Shown: piece after piece, positions 24,597-37,200 of the stretch | How positions within the stretch are numbered: position 1 is the stretch's first letter | Layout of the letters: every line of letters starts with the position of its first letter | Assembly: GCA_905250115.1 (NCBI GenBank) | Contig: CAJNOI010000278.1 | Span: 1 to 64,000, forward strand | Direction: 5' to 3' | Length of the DNA: 64,000 nucleotides | DNA from: Adineta steineri | Lineage: Eukaryota; Rotifera; Eurotatoria; Adinetida; Adinetidae | Notes under the pieces: model-generated | Seen by the model: only the letters and a program-made list of their open reading frames with translations | What the model was told of the DNA's origin: nothing | Database searches by the model: none | Position numbers and translations under genes: made by a program

Positions 24597-25511
24597 ATGA
24601 CAATCACCGATAACTCGAATACAACTCGTAATGTGGATACGACTTTAACATACAGTAAAGCTTTACCATCCACCAGTGCATCTGAACATTGGTTTATCAG
24701 TATCAATGAATCAAGTGATGGAAAACGTGAACAAAATTTTATAACTGAAGATGTTGAAACTACCATACACGATATACGGGGACATGAATCAAACACACAT
24801 ATTGATATTACTGGTTTTCAGGCACTTACTTCACCAAGTACAGTCGATGCTGATCTTATTCTTAATGGAACAGAGGAACAAGTAAAAGAAGTATATTATG
24901 GTGAAGTTGAACAATTACTTAAACGTGCAACAGGAGCCAATCATGTTGTTTTCTTTGACCATACTATACGCAAGACGAGACCAGGTATTGTAAGTGATAC
25001 TCCATCAACTCGTCAACCTGTATTACGCGTTCATGTTGATCAAACACCTATTAGTGCTCATAAACGAGTACAACGACATGCATCAAATATTCCATGGAAA
25101 CGTTTTCAAATAATTAATGTATGGCGACCATTGGGAAATCCTGTATATGATTATCCACTTGCTGTGGCTGATTTTCGAAGCGTTGATGTACTCAAGGATC
25201 TTATTCCAACAACACTTGTTTATCCACCTCCAACGCCGAATGGAGAAACTTATTCTATTATTCACAGCCCACAACTTAAATGGCATTACTGGTCTAAGAT
25301 GACACCAGATGAAGTACTACTCTTGAAATGCTATGATAGTGCTAGTCGAATACTTTCAACCATCAAAGAGAGTGCAGCTGAAGTTGACGAGGCTTTATTA
25401 GTTGATGTTGCTGGTTTAACACCCCATACAGCCTTCTACGATGCTCAAGGTGCAAAAGAAGGACCAACAAGACAATCAATTGAAGTACGAGCTCTTGTTT
25501 TCTATGAATAA
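24597..25511 (+). CDS. CmcJ/NvfI-like (7-alpha-cephem-methoxylase P8 type) family protein
   Basis: An intronless 304-residue reading frame. It carries the ordered landmarks of the CmcJ/AsaB/GA4-desaturase-like family, common in fungi and some bacteria: VVFFDHTIR near 120, VHVDQTPISAHKRVQ near 155, WRPLGNPVYDYPLAV near 190, YSIIHSPQLKWHYW near 240, DEVLLLKCYDS near 260 and HTAFYDAQG near 285. The HxD in VHVDQ and later His residues could bind metal as in related iron/2-oxoglutarate oxygenases. Members modify secondary metabolites or have unknown substrates, so the reaction here is not assigned. I chose the ATG after the TATA box; an in-frame ATG 69 bp earlier lies upstream of it. Lack of introns and a fungal/bacterial family profile suggest horizontal acquisition, which is inference. 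Confidence 0.85.
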   Translation: MTITDNSNTTRNVDTTLTYSKALPSTSASEHWFISINESSDGKREQNFITEDVETTIHDIRGHESNTHIDITGFQALTSPSTVDADLILNGTEEQVKEVYYGEVEQLLKRATGANHVVFFDHTIRKTRPGIVSDTPSTRQPVLRVHVDQTPISAHKRVQRHASNIPWKRFQIINVWRPLGNPVYDYPLAVADFRSVDVLKDLIPTTLVYPPPTPNGETYSIIHSPQLKWHYWSKMTPDEVLLLKCYDSASRILSTIKESAAEVDEALLVDVAGLTPHTAFYDAQGAKEGPTRQSIEVRALVFYE

Positions 25512-26572
25512 ATGTTGTAATTATTTTTTGTTTAATAAAAATTCAAGCTATCATAAACATGTGTTCAAAAATTCAATTTTCTTTTTTTAACTATTTATTC
25601 TCATTTATTTTTCATTTTTTAACTTTCATTTGTCAAGTCATTTCATGAAGTGGAGATATCTATGACGCATCAAAGAATAAAACTATATTATATTTCGTAA
25701 CTAATCTTAGAATTTTATATTGAAACTATTCAATTATTTTTTTTGAAAGATTATTCTATAGATTTCTTACCAAATCAACTGATGATGATTTAAATTTTTT
25801 TTTCGTTTTTATTTTGGAAGAAAGTATCTACCATACGAGGAAATATTTGATTGTGTGCATCTGTTTATTCATAACGATCAGTAATATCGTATTTGTTTCT
25901 AATTTTTTTGATGATGCATGTAGCTGAGTAAGTGTGAATAAACTGAATTAAGATGAGATAAATATGTGTGAATTATTAAAAAAAACGATATTTTGAAGAT
26001 GCGGATATAGATGAATAATGGACACCTTTACCCTCAAGACAGTTTGATAGCTTTTCTTCAATGGCAGATGTTTTTAAGAACAGTATATAATAGGAAAAAA
26101 ATGATGAAATAAAAAACTACTTCTTTTAAATGATGATGCTGTATTTCGTGTTCTTCCTCACCTATGCTACACATAGTACTTCTTTCGTCATCTATTCTAC
26201 TTGCTAGTTGACTTATAGGTTCAGCTGAGCCATGTATTATTGACTTCAATTATTGAGATCTACTATTTGATTTTTATTGTCAAACTCCTAATATTAGATT
26301 TTCAATTTTAGTAAATTGATGAAAAAATGCCCTTCTTTTTGATAGTGAATTGTCCACCTTGAATATCATTTTTACAATTCACTTACTGGGCTATAAACAC
26401 AGTAATATATTCAGAGATTTACAAAGATATTTTTGAAAGATTTTTGATAAACGATCAAATACTCATCAATATTATTAGATTTTTTTTCTAGGTTTTATTA
26501 TTAATCAAGAAGAGAAAAACACAACTAGAAGAAAATATTGATTTCACACGCAAAATATAACAAAATAACTTT
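25512..26572. other. Intergenic up to assembly gap, no gene seen
   Basis: AT-rich. A TTTACCCTCAAGACAG string at about 26031 resembles one arm of the CTTGAGGGTG hairpin family. Short minus-strand frame at 26058-26249 is unsupported. Confidence 0.4.
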
Positions 26573-26672
26573 NNNNNNNNNNNNNNNNNNNNNNNNNNNN
26601 NNNNNNNNNNNNNNNNNNNNNNNNNNNNNNNNNNNNNNNNNNNNNNNNNNNNNNNNNNNNNNNNNNNNNNNN
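26573..26672. other. Assembly gap (100 N)
   Basis: Exactly 100 Ns, the default scaffold gap, so true length is unknown and order across it depends on scaffolding. The gene downstream probably starts inside or beyond it. Confidence 0.98.
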
Positions 26673-26822
26673 TTTTAAACTAAATTTTTTGTTAAAATTC
26701 TAATTAAAATAAGGCAATTGCATGGGCACGAAGTTCACATCGTGTTAACAGTGATCAATCATCAAGTAAACAATCAATTTAAAGTTTCACAGAAAAAAAA
26801 GAAAAACATTTTTTTTTTCAAG

Positions 26823-27289
26823 GTGATATTTTATTTGTACAAACAAAAAATAATAATGGATTATCAGATGTAACAAGTCTTTCAGGAAATTGTTTTAAGT
26901 AAGTTTCTTTTATTTATAGAATTAGAATTTCAAATTTTATTTTCCTAAATAGAAATCGTTCTCGTCTTTCAGCATTTAATTTTATTGGAAAAGATAAACC
27001 ACCATTTGCTCATTCACCTAGTAGTCCTGTGCATCCCGATTATAATGGTGTTATGCCTAATGTACCAAATGATCTTCGTTCACAAATGCATCAAAGAGTT
27101 TGTTTGATTATTATTTTTTTACAAAAATAATTAAATAATTTTCTTTAGAATGGTCTTTCTCAATTACTTGTTCGACCAAAATCTTCACCATTTGCAGGTC
27201 ATTCGGGTTGTAAACAAGATTTAATTAGTATGAATTTTTTAAGAAATCAACAAACACAAGAACAAAAACAAACAAGTGTTAAAACATAA
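26823..27289 (+). CDS. 3' part of an unidentified gene truncated by the assembly gap
   Basis: Three exons, 26823-26898, 26953-27097 and 27149-27289, chain in frame through GTAAGT/TAG and GTTTGT/TAG sites and end at TAA. They encode about 120 residues, rich in Ser, Asn and Pro. Recognisable stretches include FIGKDKPPFAHSPSSPVHPD, VPNDLRSQMHQRNGLSQLLV and RPKSSPFAGHSGCKQDLISM. The first exon enters in phase 1, so an upstream exon is required; a candidate ending AWARSSH lies at about 26715-26740, just after the Ns. I recognise no domain. The composition suggests a disordered protein. Consistent phases across three exons with typical bdelloid-size introns (54 and 51 bp) support a real gene. Confidence 0.55.
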
Positions 27290-29002
27290 TTATATTTTCA
27301 TTTCTCTCTTTTTTATTCAAATAAATATTTAACGTATGTCATTGAATACATAAGCACCATTGCATCATTTATTATTATTATTATTATAAATATATTCTTA
27401 TGTTTTATTTAAATAATTGAACTATATGATTTACCTTCAGGTACTTCGGTTACTAAGAAGAAAAAATAATATCAAACATATACCATAATTGTTACAAATA
27501 AAACATCCTATTGTAAATATTTTTACAGAGAATTCTTTTATATTGATTAAGTTGATAAATACTAATTAAAAGTCATTTCAAAACGCTGGTAGAAGATCTA
27601 GATGATATAAATAAGAAAATAAAACAAAATGCGCGTATTTTTTTGCTCTATCAAAATATAAGATCGGATAGTTAATAAGAGTGATGAACGGGATTTTATA
27701 TCCTTCTCTTATATTTATATTTATCGATTTTATTGCTCGTTACATTTATGTCTACACATGCTTCTTTTTTTCTTTCTCCTGTATCTCTTTTTCTTTTTCT
27801 CCTTTCTGATATTACTTAAGTAGATATAGAACACTCAAATTATTTATAACGATTTGGTAGTCAAATGTCGATAGATAAAACGCCGACGTATAGGGTGTGG
27901 GTGTGGATAACCTTCCATTTTATACCGACACCCACACCCTTATGACGGCTTATCAGTGTAAAATGAAAATTATACGAATGTGTGGGTACATACTTTGAAC
28001 ATATGACTCTAGCTCTTCGTTCTTATTAATATGTATTCGAATTTTACCTAATAAATCATTAATTTAATTTATTCATGCTGCAGTTTTATTTTTTCAATAT
28101 CAACTTCTTTTCATTGAATTTCATGATGTCGACTTTTTACATAGTCGATATTTGACTACTTTCCCGTTATAACTTATTAACTTGATCGAGAAGCAATAAA
28201 ATATATATTAAAAAAATGATGAATTGGATTAAATATTAATCAAAAGTTTTGAAAAACTATCATAGTCAGCATTTCGATAAACTCTGCATCAACATCAGTT
28301 TCTCCATATTACAGAAATCGCGACGATTTCGAATTATATATTAATTAGAGTCGGGAACAATTTCTACAATTTTTTTAAACGTGATTATACATATTTATAG
28401 TTCATTCTTTTACGTTGTCATCACTGTGATATAAACAAGATTGAATAATTAAGAAAACGACGTCTTAGATTTTATTCTAAATAATTTTATCAACTTTCAT
28501 TAAATGTAAAATTTCAATATTTTGAAACAAAATCCTCGATATTAATAATTACCAATCAAAAATTCTGAAGTCAATAGTAAAATTAAGTTTAATTGCATTA
28601 GTAAATATATTTACAGTACGGTGAAAATCGATAATTCACAATAAACTACTGATCATTTTGAATAAAAAACTAAGCATTTAATTTGCACTCATTACTTATT
28701 AGTATAATAGACTCATAGGTTTACGTTATTAATATATATATTTATTTTATGTATAACAAATCCATTGTATCGATAAAATTTATCTTGGAATTTAAAAGTC
28801 CTTGATAAATTATATATTTTGTTTTTTGTTCTATTTTTATAAAACATAAATCCATGTGATAGCTCGTATGAATAGAAAAGAATAATATAAAAACAAAATG
28901 TGTCATTACGTCAATAATTTTTTTGTACATGAAAAAACGATTCATTTAATATGTTACTAATCTAATGTTTATTTACGTACTTAGCAAGTTATATAGATAA
29001 TT
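27290..29002. other. Intergenic, no gene apart from a palindromic element
   Basis: AT-rich spacer holding the TGTGGG-type hairpin listed separately. No RNA gene or reading frame with support. Confidence 0.45.
27892..27940. repeat. Hairpin built of telomere-like TGTGGG units
   Basis: AGGGTGTGGGTGT at 27892-27904 is exactly inverted as ACACCCACACCCT at 27928-27940. Looser pairing extends outward (GCCGACGTA against the inverse of TATGACGGC). The arms contain two TGTGGG-type units, the telomere unit reported for Adineta vaga. It may be a short insertion element or a healed break; see findings. Confidence 0.7.
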
Positions 29003-31642
29003 ATGGCAAATGGAAAATTACATTGTATTAAATGTGAAAAAGACAAAGCAATATTAAAATGTTCTGGTTGTTCACAAGATTTTTGTTATAATCATTTTCT
29101 TGATCATTATAAAGATTTAAATAAAGAATTTGATGAAATTGAGTGTAATCATGATACTTTACGAGAATTATTAAATGAACAATCAAATCATCAAGAAAAA
29201 CATATTTTAATCGAAGAAATAAATAAATGGGAAGAAGATTCAATTAAAATAATTCAACAAACAGCAAATAATTGTAAACAAATGATATTTCAATATCGAG
29301 CAAAAACTATTCATCGAATGGAAAATAAATTAATAAATTTAACTAATCAATTAAAAGATATTCGTCAAGAAAATGATTTTAATGAAATTGATTTAAATCG
29401 TTTGAAAGATAAATTAAAACAATTAGAAATTGAAATTCATAAACCAATAAATATTTCACTTCATCATGATTCAATAGCACTTATCAATCGAATATCGATT
29501 ATTATATCATACGGTAAATATTTTTTTTACATACAGTAGAACTTCTGTAACGTTGAGGAAACCAATAGAATTAAATATTTTACATAGCTGTAATTAAGTT
29601 TAAAATTATTTTTTATTTTTCTTTTCAAGGTATTTTATACAATACTAACAGAGAAACTCATAATTTGTTCTTCAATTCCCAATAGGATAGACTATATTCA
29701 CTCTCTTTTATTGAATTAATTTTTTGTTCTAAATTATGATCATTTCGAGATGTTATTATATGATTAGCGAGTATTAAAAATAACAATTTTGTGATTATCT
29801 TTGTATTTATTATACATAATCTTGTGACCAATAAAATTCACAATAATTACCTTCGTAATATTAATTATATAATATTTTATGTGAGTGAGACGCCCTCTAT
29901 TGATGTTCAAAGAGATAAATATAATTAAACTGATATATGTATTACAGTTCAAATTTTATTCATATAATCATAATAAATATTGTAACGAATTAGTGATGTT
30001 TCATTATAGCTGTAATATTTGTGATCGTAATAACGAACTGAAGAAAATAGTGTTATCATTATTCTCAGTAGAATAACGTTAATAACGTTACTCCAGTAGT
30101 GTTCATATAGAAAATACAAAAGAGTGGGCATTGATAAAACAAGGTGAAACCTAACAAGCAATACATAGATGACAGGAACAATAACACGTTAAATATTGTA
30201 CTAAATTACATAGACAATTTATCGACGGTATGACCTTATATCATCGATTGAGATTTTTCTAACGTTCAGGATGATGTCATCGATATAATACAGTAGAAGA
30301 AAAGAAAGAAAGAAAAAAAAAAGATATAGAAATGAATTATATTGTTAACATGAAAGTTCTTTTAATATGTAAATATTACATTCTATATCGATTAAAATCG
30401 TATTTGATAACAGCTAATTTTATATGTAAATAAAAATAATTATATTCGTAGTAAATATGTAGTTCGAAATGATATAGTAAACTTAAAAAATCGTTATCGT
30501 ATTTGTTTTTTACAGAATATTTTATTTCTTGTATTATTGCCTTGAATATAAATCAAACGATTTTTGTATTCGTTAATCGTCTAATATTTAATTTTCAAAT
30601 TAGAATTCCCTTGTTCGTTTGAATCAATGTAGAAATTGAATAAAGTCGGTTTTTAATGAACCATCAATTATTTTCATTTATGAATTATTCTATTTAATAT
30701 TAATTTCTAGGAAAATTTAAATCTTCGATGAGTATTCAAAAGAATACTACATGGAAACCAGATGCATATACGATTGCTGGAGGATATGGAAAAGGTGATC
30801 ATTTAAATCAACTTCATTGGCCCTATGGTATTTGTATTGATGATGATGATGAAAATATTTATATAGCTGATTCTTCAAATCATCGAATTGTTAAATGGAA
30901 ATATAATGAAAATTCTCATGAAATTATTGCTGGTAGAAATGGAAGAGGAAATCGAATAAATGAATTAAATTATCCAGCAGATATTATATTAGATAAAAAA
31001 AATAATTCACTTATTATTTCTGATCGAGATAATAGACGGATTGTACGATGGTCACTTCAAAAAGATATCGAACAACAAATCATGATTTCCGATATTTATT
31101 GTTCACGTCTAACAATGGATTATAATGGAAATCTTTATGTATCTGATACAGAAAATAATGAAGTTAAACAATATAAACAAGGCGATACACATGGAACAAT
31201 TGTTGCAGGTGGAAATGGAAAAGGTGATCAACTTAATCAACTTGATTCGCCTGGTTTTATTTTTGTTGATGAAGATGAAACTATTTATGTATCAGATTGG
31301 AATAATCATCGAGTAATGAAATGGATAAAAAATGCAAAAGAAGGTGTTGTTGTTGCTGGTGGACAAGGAAAAGGAAGTTCTCTTGAACAATTATCATATC
31401 CTCAAGGAATTCTTGTTGATCATTTGAGTAATGTATATGTAGCAGATTCATGGAATCACCGGATAATGCGATGGTTAGTTGATGCTAATGAAGGTAGTAT
31501 TATAGCGGGTGGAAATGGTAAAGGAAAAGAAAAGAATCAATTTCATCTTCTTGGTGGTATTTTATTCGATCGACAAGGTAATCTCTGTGTTATTGATGTT
31601 GGCAATAATCGAGTTCAAAAATTCGATCTTAATATAAATTGA
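29003..31642 (+). CDS. B-box-like zinc finger / coiled-coil / NHL propeller protein (TRIM-NHL-like)
   Basis: Two exons, 29003-29513 and 30711-31642, joined in phase 1 across a 1.2-kb intron, giving 480 residues. Residues 8-35 are a B-box-like zinc finger: C8, C11, C20, C23, C28, H31 and H35 in CIKCEKDKAILKCSGC...FCYNHFLDH. Residues about 60-150 are charged and heptad-rich, a probable coiled coil. Residues about 185-478 are six NHL blades (IAGGYGKGDHLNQL, YGICIDDDDENIYIADSSNH, and so on to LCVIDVGNNRVQKFDL). In TRIM-NHL proteins the propeller binds RNA or protein partners, but no RING finger is present here, so E3 ligase activity is not implied. The propeller is a close relative of that of the caspase-like gene at 37.8-39.6 kb, with the same IAGG-G-G-NQL blade ends. 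Confidence 0.88.
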
Positions 31643-34285
31643 AACTATTTGTTTTTTGTTTTAATGAAAAAATTGAATTTCAAAAAAAATCATTCGTTTT
31701 GTAAATTTTAATAAATTTTTCTATTAAAAAAATATGAATATTTAATAGTATTTCATAATAGGTACATCATTGAATTGAGAATATCATTCAATAAAAACTA
31801 ACGAACAAATTTTAGAAGGAAAATATAATTCTAATGTATATAAATAATATATTTTATAAAAATTATCGAATAATATATCAAATCTATTAGTCACAATCGA
31901 TTAATATAAAATATATTTTAAACATAGATCCATCTCAATGTATTGATGAAATATCTATCATGATTACTATTGGGAATCGAACAGTTACGCACGAAGAACG
32001 ATGAGCACGGAAAGTTAAGCACGAAAAAGAAAAGAAAAACATGTAGAAACGAGTTTATTCATATTTTATGAGAAAAAAACAACACGCACAATACTTATAA
32101 TGTAATATTATTTCGCCAATGAATCAAGTTGAGTGAGATGAACTAATTGTTTTTCAAAACGTTCATTCTGTTGGTGGTTTAACGATTTCATTGGTTATAA
32201 TACAAGTATGTAGGTCAGAATGACATAGATGTTTTAAATATTTTATACAAAGTTAGTAGATCGATCTTTTATATAAGAATAACCATTGAAATCTAATTGT
32301 AGTTTTTGTTTTATTCTACCGTTCATAGAAATAGTGCTCGTATTGAGTAATTATGAACAAGGTTTCGAATGGAATTCAAAAGCAAAATCAGAGGTGCAGA
32401 ATCTTCCTCGTGCACCCCACGCGGAGATGGAAATTTTTTAAAAACTGTATTTTTCGGGGAAATTTTTAGGAAATTCAAGGGAATTTTTTCAGAAGAATTT
32501 TCCCGGGAAGATTCTGCACCTCTGTAGGAAAGAAATCAATTTATGGCTTAAAAACAGAGTGTTAATTTTGTTCGTAGTGTACTGCATACATTTTATTTTC
32601 GCCAGCAACGTGTAAACTAGCGTATATTTCAAATATCACAAGTGTTTCGCATATTTTTCTTCTGCTGTGTACACTTGCTATTCGAAACTTTGATTATGAT
32701 TGTCAAAGAACAGCTGTTCTGGCTTTTGTTTATAAGAATAATATGTTCTCTTCTGTCGAGTTATTAGATGTTAATAATTGAATGAATTGATAGACAACTG
32801 CACTTTGTATGTTATTTTGTTTAATTCGAGCTGATTAATATAAACTGGGATAATCTCTGCTCATGATAACGTAGTCTTTGGAAAAATTTTTCTTAATACA
32901 TAAGTATTTTGTAAAGTTAAAAGCAAAATTAATTGTTTGGTACATATATTTATTTCCACTTAATAGTTCACAATTAATTAGTCCAAACAAAAAAAATATA
33001 AATTACAAAAATAATATCAAAGTTCTATAATTCATAGCGCAACAATAAAATACAAGTTTTTTGTAACCCAATTATCCTTTTGTTCTTATTATTCTCATGC
33101 TTAACTTCCCACTCTTATTTTTCCGTACTCCACATTCACTAATCCATTACTATTAATATATTTGTTGGATTGTGTATTAATGTTCTTCCACTTGTTGAAA
33201 TAAAAAAAACATGATCATGATATAAACGAAGGTTGAACAATGAATAAATTGACATTAGTATTCATTATTCATTCTAATGATACATATAATTATTTTTATT
33301 AATATATAACACCTACAGTTAATCAATAAATATAATCGTATTAATTATTCTATTCATTTATTGATAGTATTATTTTAAGAATAAATGAATTATCTATCCC
33401 AAAGGATTGATGTATAGGTATATTATACGTATCAATCAATACATTATCTATATTTATAATTTTTTTTGTTCAATAGAAACAAAACAAAAAGATTAGGATA
33501 TTGAATAATTACATTTTTGTTTTTTTCGAAATAAAAAAAACAACAACAACCTATTTTCTCGAATAAATGTATATTGTTTTTGTTCAACGAAAAAACAAAG
33601 TATTTCTTTATTGTTTAATTTATTCTAATATTATTCATATAAATATTCTATTATTGTCTACGAATAAAGAGTAAAAAAAATAGGTTAATGTCCCTTATCA
33701 ACACAGATGAAAATAGTTATAAACGTCAACTGTTTCTTTGTTAATTCAAGCTATTTGTATTTTCATTTGCGTTTAATAATAACAGAAATCTCATTTTTAT
33801 TTCCGGTATATTTTTCCTATGAACTATTGTTTAATCAATAATAAAAGGCATTAATTCCCACAGGAATATTCTTCTTGATTGTTGGAGAAAAATAAAAAAA
33901 AAATAGAAAGAAAGAAAGTACTATTTAGCGAAAAAGAGAATATGTTTCATAATGGGAAATACATTTTGTATATGATATCGAAGTCATTTAGTTCGAAAAG
34001 TAAGCTGACATTTATAATAATTCAGTAAAAAAAAAATTTTTTTTATATTAAATTTTTTTATCTATAATAGAAGAAATATATATTTTTTTCTTCTTTTGAT
34101 GTCATTCTATGTATTCATTGAAGAAAGAATACTAATTATTTTATTCTCTATTGTTGATTAATGAAATTATATATATATTTTTTTTTCTCTCTTTTCAGAA
34201 TATATACAGATAATCTACCCAATACTATCAATTTGAATATTAAATTCTCTTTGTAATTATTTTATCTATAATTTCTACGAACAAC
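31643..34285. other. Intergenic, one palindromic element, no gene
   Basis: About 2.6 kb of AT-rich DNA with poly-A/T runs at 33470-33560 and 34025-34060. Holds the 137-bp hairpin element described separately. No reading frame of note. Confidence 0.5.
32388..32524. repeat. 137-bp MITE-like palindromic element
   Basis: CAGAGGTGCAGAATCTTCC at 32388-32406 is perfectly inverted at 32506-32524 (19 bp). The 99-bp centre contains a partly self-complementary block (GGGGAAATTTTTAGG, GGGAATTTTTTC, GAATTTTCCCGGG) and is more GC-rich than its surroundings. No clear target duplication was seen. No reading frame. Most likely a small non-autonomous DNA element or a hairpin RNA source. Confidence 0.75.
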
Positions 34286-37200
34286 ATGTTGGGTAAACGA
34301 TGTAAGTTCTTTTTTTTCATCGATTAGAAATATAATATATTAAGTACAAATTAAATCGATAATTACGATATTGAGTTTTAAAGTGTTAAGATCATATTAG
34401 AGCCATGAAAGGGACATCAGCGAAAGAAAATGGAGAAAAAGTGACTTTCGTAGGATTCAAATCCACACCTCCTGCTATTCGGACAGTTAGACTAGAAGGA
34501 CCAACTTAATGTCTAGATTAGTGTCGAGTGAATCAAACAGGCGCTAACATGAAGTTAGCATGATGCAATGAAAAGACTTAGTTTTATCTCGATTGATTCA
34601 GTATAAAGTCTTAATCGTATATATAAGAAAAATACGATTGAATAGTTGAAAGCTCTAGTTATTCATTTTTTTCATATAACAACTAGTAATTTTTAACTAT
34701 CTGACAACGTCATTTAACTTGAGAAATATCTTCGATGTCTTTTGAGTACGTTTCTAATGTCAATTGTTCTAGTTGTTATGTCCTACTTTCTTTTTGTTTT
34801 ATATTACTCTTTAATTCCCTTTGCTATAAATAAAAAAGAACATTTATTTTCTTTGCCGATCGAACGATATCTTTACTTAATTACAATAATATTTTAAACC
34901 ATTAGCATAAGTTGAAAGTAAATCAAATCGTAGAATAAATCTTAATATTTCAAAATAATCGAGTTTATTTCATTGATTAGAAGTATAGATGTTTTCGATC
35001 AGTTACATAATGTTTCATTATATCTTTAAAATAAAACTGTTTTATAAACTTCGAAAACTTTTTTAATTCTTATAGTTGACTACTACTAGATAGTATTTTT
35101 GGTGCACTTTCATTGGAATAGAAAACTTAGTTTGTTATTCTAGATGGAATTAAAACGATACTTCTATGCAAAAAAAAATGCTGTTAGCGTATTCCCTGAC
35201 GGGATTAATACGTGAAACATGATGTAGCAGTTTTTTCTAATCGGACGGAAATTTTTTAAAATATCGTTTTATTTATCCTTGCAAAACTGAAATTAACACA
35301 TACCTTACATTAATAGTATTGTAAAGTCGATATTTGTTTGTCGGAGTGGAAATAGGTATATCTGCGATGAATATTGGATTAGCTAGTTAAACTTGATTAA
35401 TTAATAAAATTTGTCTCACGTCTGTGCGTCTAAATTTCTACTTCAATACTTCTTATAGATCATGCTTTACAAAAATATGATTTTTAATTGTAGTAGCCGA
35501 TGGATGTCGATCATTTGTATCCGATACTTTTTTCAAGTATTCGACTGTCAAAATGGTTGAAGTACCTAACTCATCTATTGCTTTACTTCATCGTGTCATT
35601 CAATTGATTATTTGTGCTTATACCGCCCTGTAAGTATATCTTTGATTAGAAATCTATCTGATTGCAATATGTATACCTTCAGTTATATTGTCTGGTATGA
35701 AAAAGGTTATCAGGAATTTCAAGAACCACGTGGAACAAGTGTTACTAAAGTGAAAGGTGTTTCGTCTGTTAATGTCAAGGTTCCATCCTTTTTAGCTGGT
35801 AAGATATTTTATTGTATTTAAATAATACTCAATCTATTTGCATTTCAGGCAATTATTCACGTGTTGTATGGGATACAACAGAATATGGTATTCCTCCTCT
35901 GGTAGTAAATCTAATAAAATGAACATTTAATGATATTAAATATTTATTTAATAGGAAAACAATGCATTTTTTATTGCAACTCATCAAATTGTTACTAACG
36001 ATCAAACCGAAGCAGCTTGTCCAAGTGTAAGAAATAATAAATCTCTCTATATTCAATAATATTTAGAATGAAAGACATTTTGCATCAGATCATTACTATG
36101 CGCGAAGTAATCTTTGGAGGACGGATGTTCGTAATCCAATTTATTAAAAGATCGTAACTGATTTATTCTAATATTAGCAGTGGTTATAAAATAAAAACTT
36201 GTAAGTCATCATACCTCTAATAATCAATTGTCAGTGTTCGTTATGATATTCTGAACAATTTTCAATATGAACACTCTGTTTTTATTCGTATATCGTGGTG
36301 CGAAATGTCTCATTCTTGATATTTCTCTATCATTGATAAAATCTCATGACCTTCATATATTTGCTTAAACTATAGGCCTTGAAATCTAAACTTTATTGCG
36401 ATGCGAATAGTACTAAATGTAAAATTGGTAAACCAACACCAAGTACAGCTGGTAAATTATTTTTCTTTTAATAAAATTTTAATATATATAATCCATTGTA
36501 GGTTTTTTTACGGGTAATTGTGTACCAAGTCGAGAGAATAAAACTCTCAATGTTTGTGAAATACGTGGTTGGTGTCCTGAAGAAATGAGTGCTTCGGCGT
36601 AATGTGCTCGTTTTTTACTATAAAATATATTTTACAGTTTTTGTTTTTCATAGAGATTATCAAATAAGTATCAACGATTTAAAAGGCTTCACTATTTTTA
36701 TTAAAACATCAGTGACATTTAATAAATTTAATATACATCTGTTTGTTTAACATATGAATTACTAATTATTTTATCTAATCTTTTCTTCATTTTAAAGGAG
36801 AAATATTCGAGACGAAACAAATTTTTCATGTCGTTATCATAAAATTAAAGATTCACGTTGTCCTATTTTTCTTCTTGGTGATATTATAGATCAATTTGAA
36901 ACAAATATACCAGCTCTTATCGATGAAGTAAATATTAAAAAATACAAATTTAGATTTAAAATAATATCTATTTAGGGTGGTGTAATCGAAATCGAACAAA
37001 AATGGACATGTAATTTTGATTATAATAAAAATTTATGCTTTCCAGATTATACTTTTCGTCTATTACAAAGTGGTGACGAAAAACAATCACCCGGTATTAA
37101 TTATCGGTAAGTATTATTTATTTCGAAAAATATCTCATGTAAATAAATCTATCTAGAATGGCACATAAATATCGTCTAAACGGTACTAATTATCGAATTT

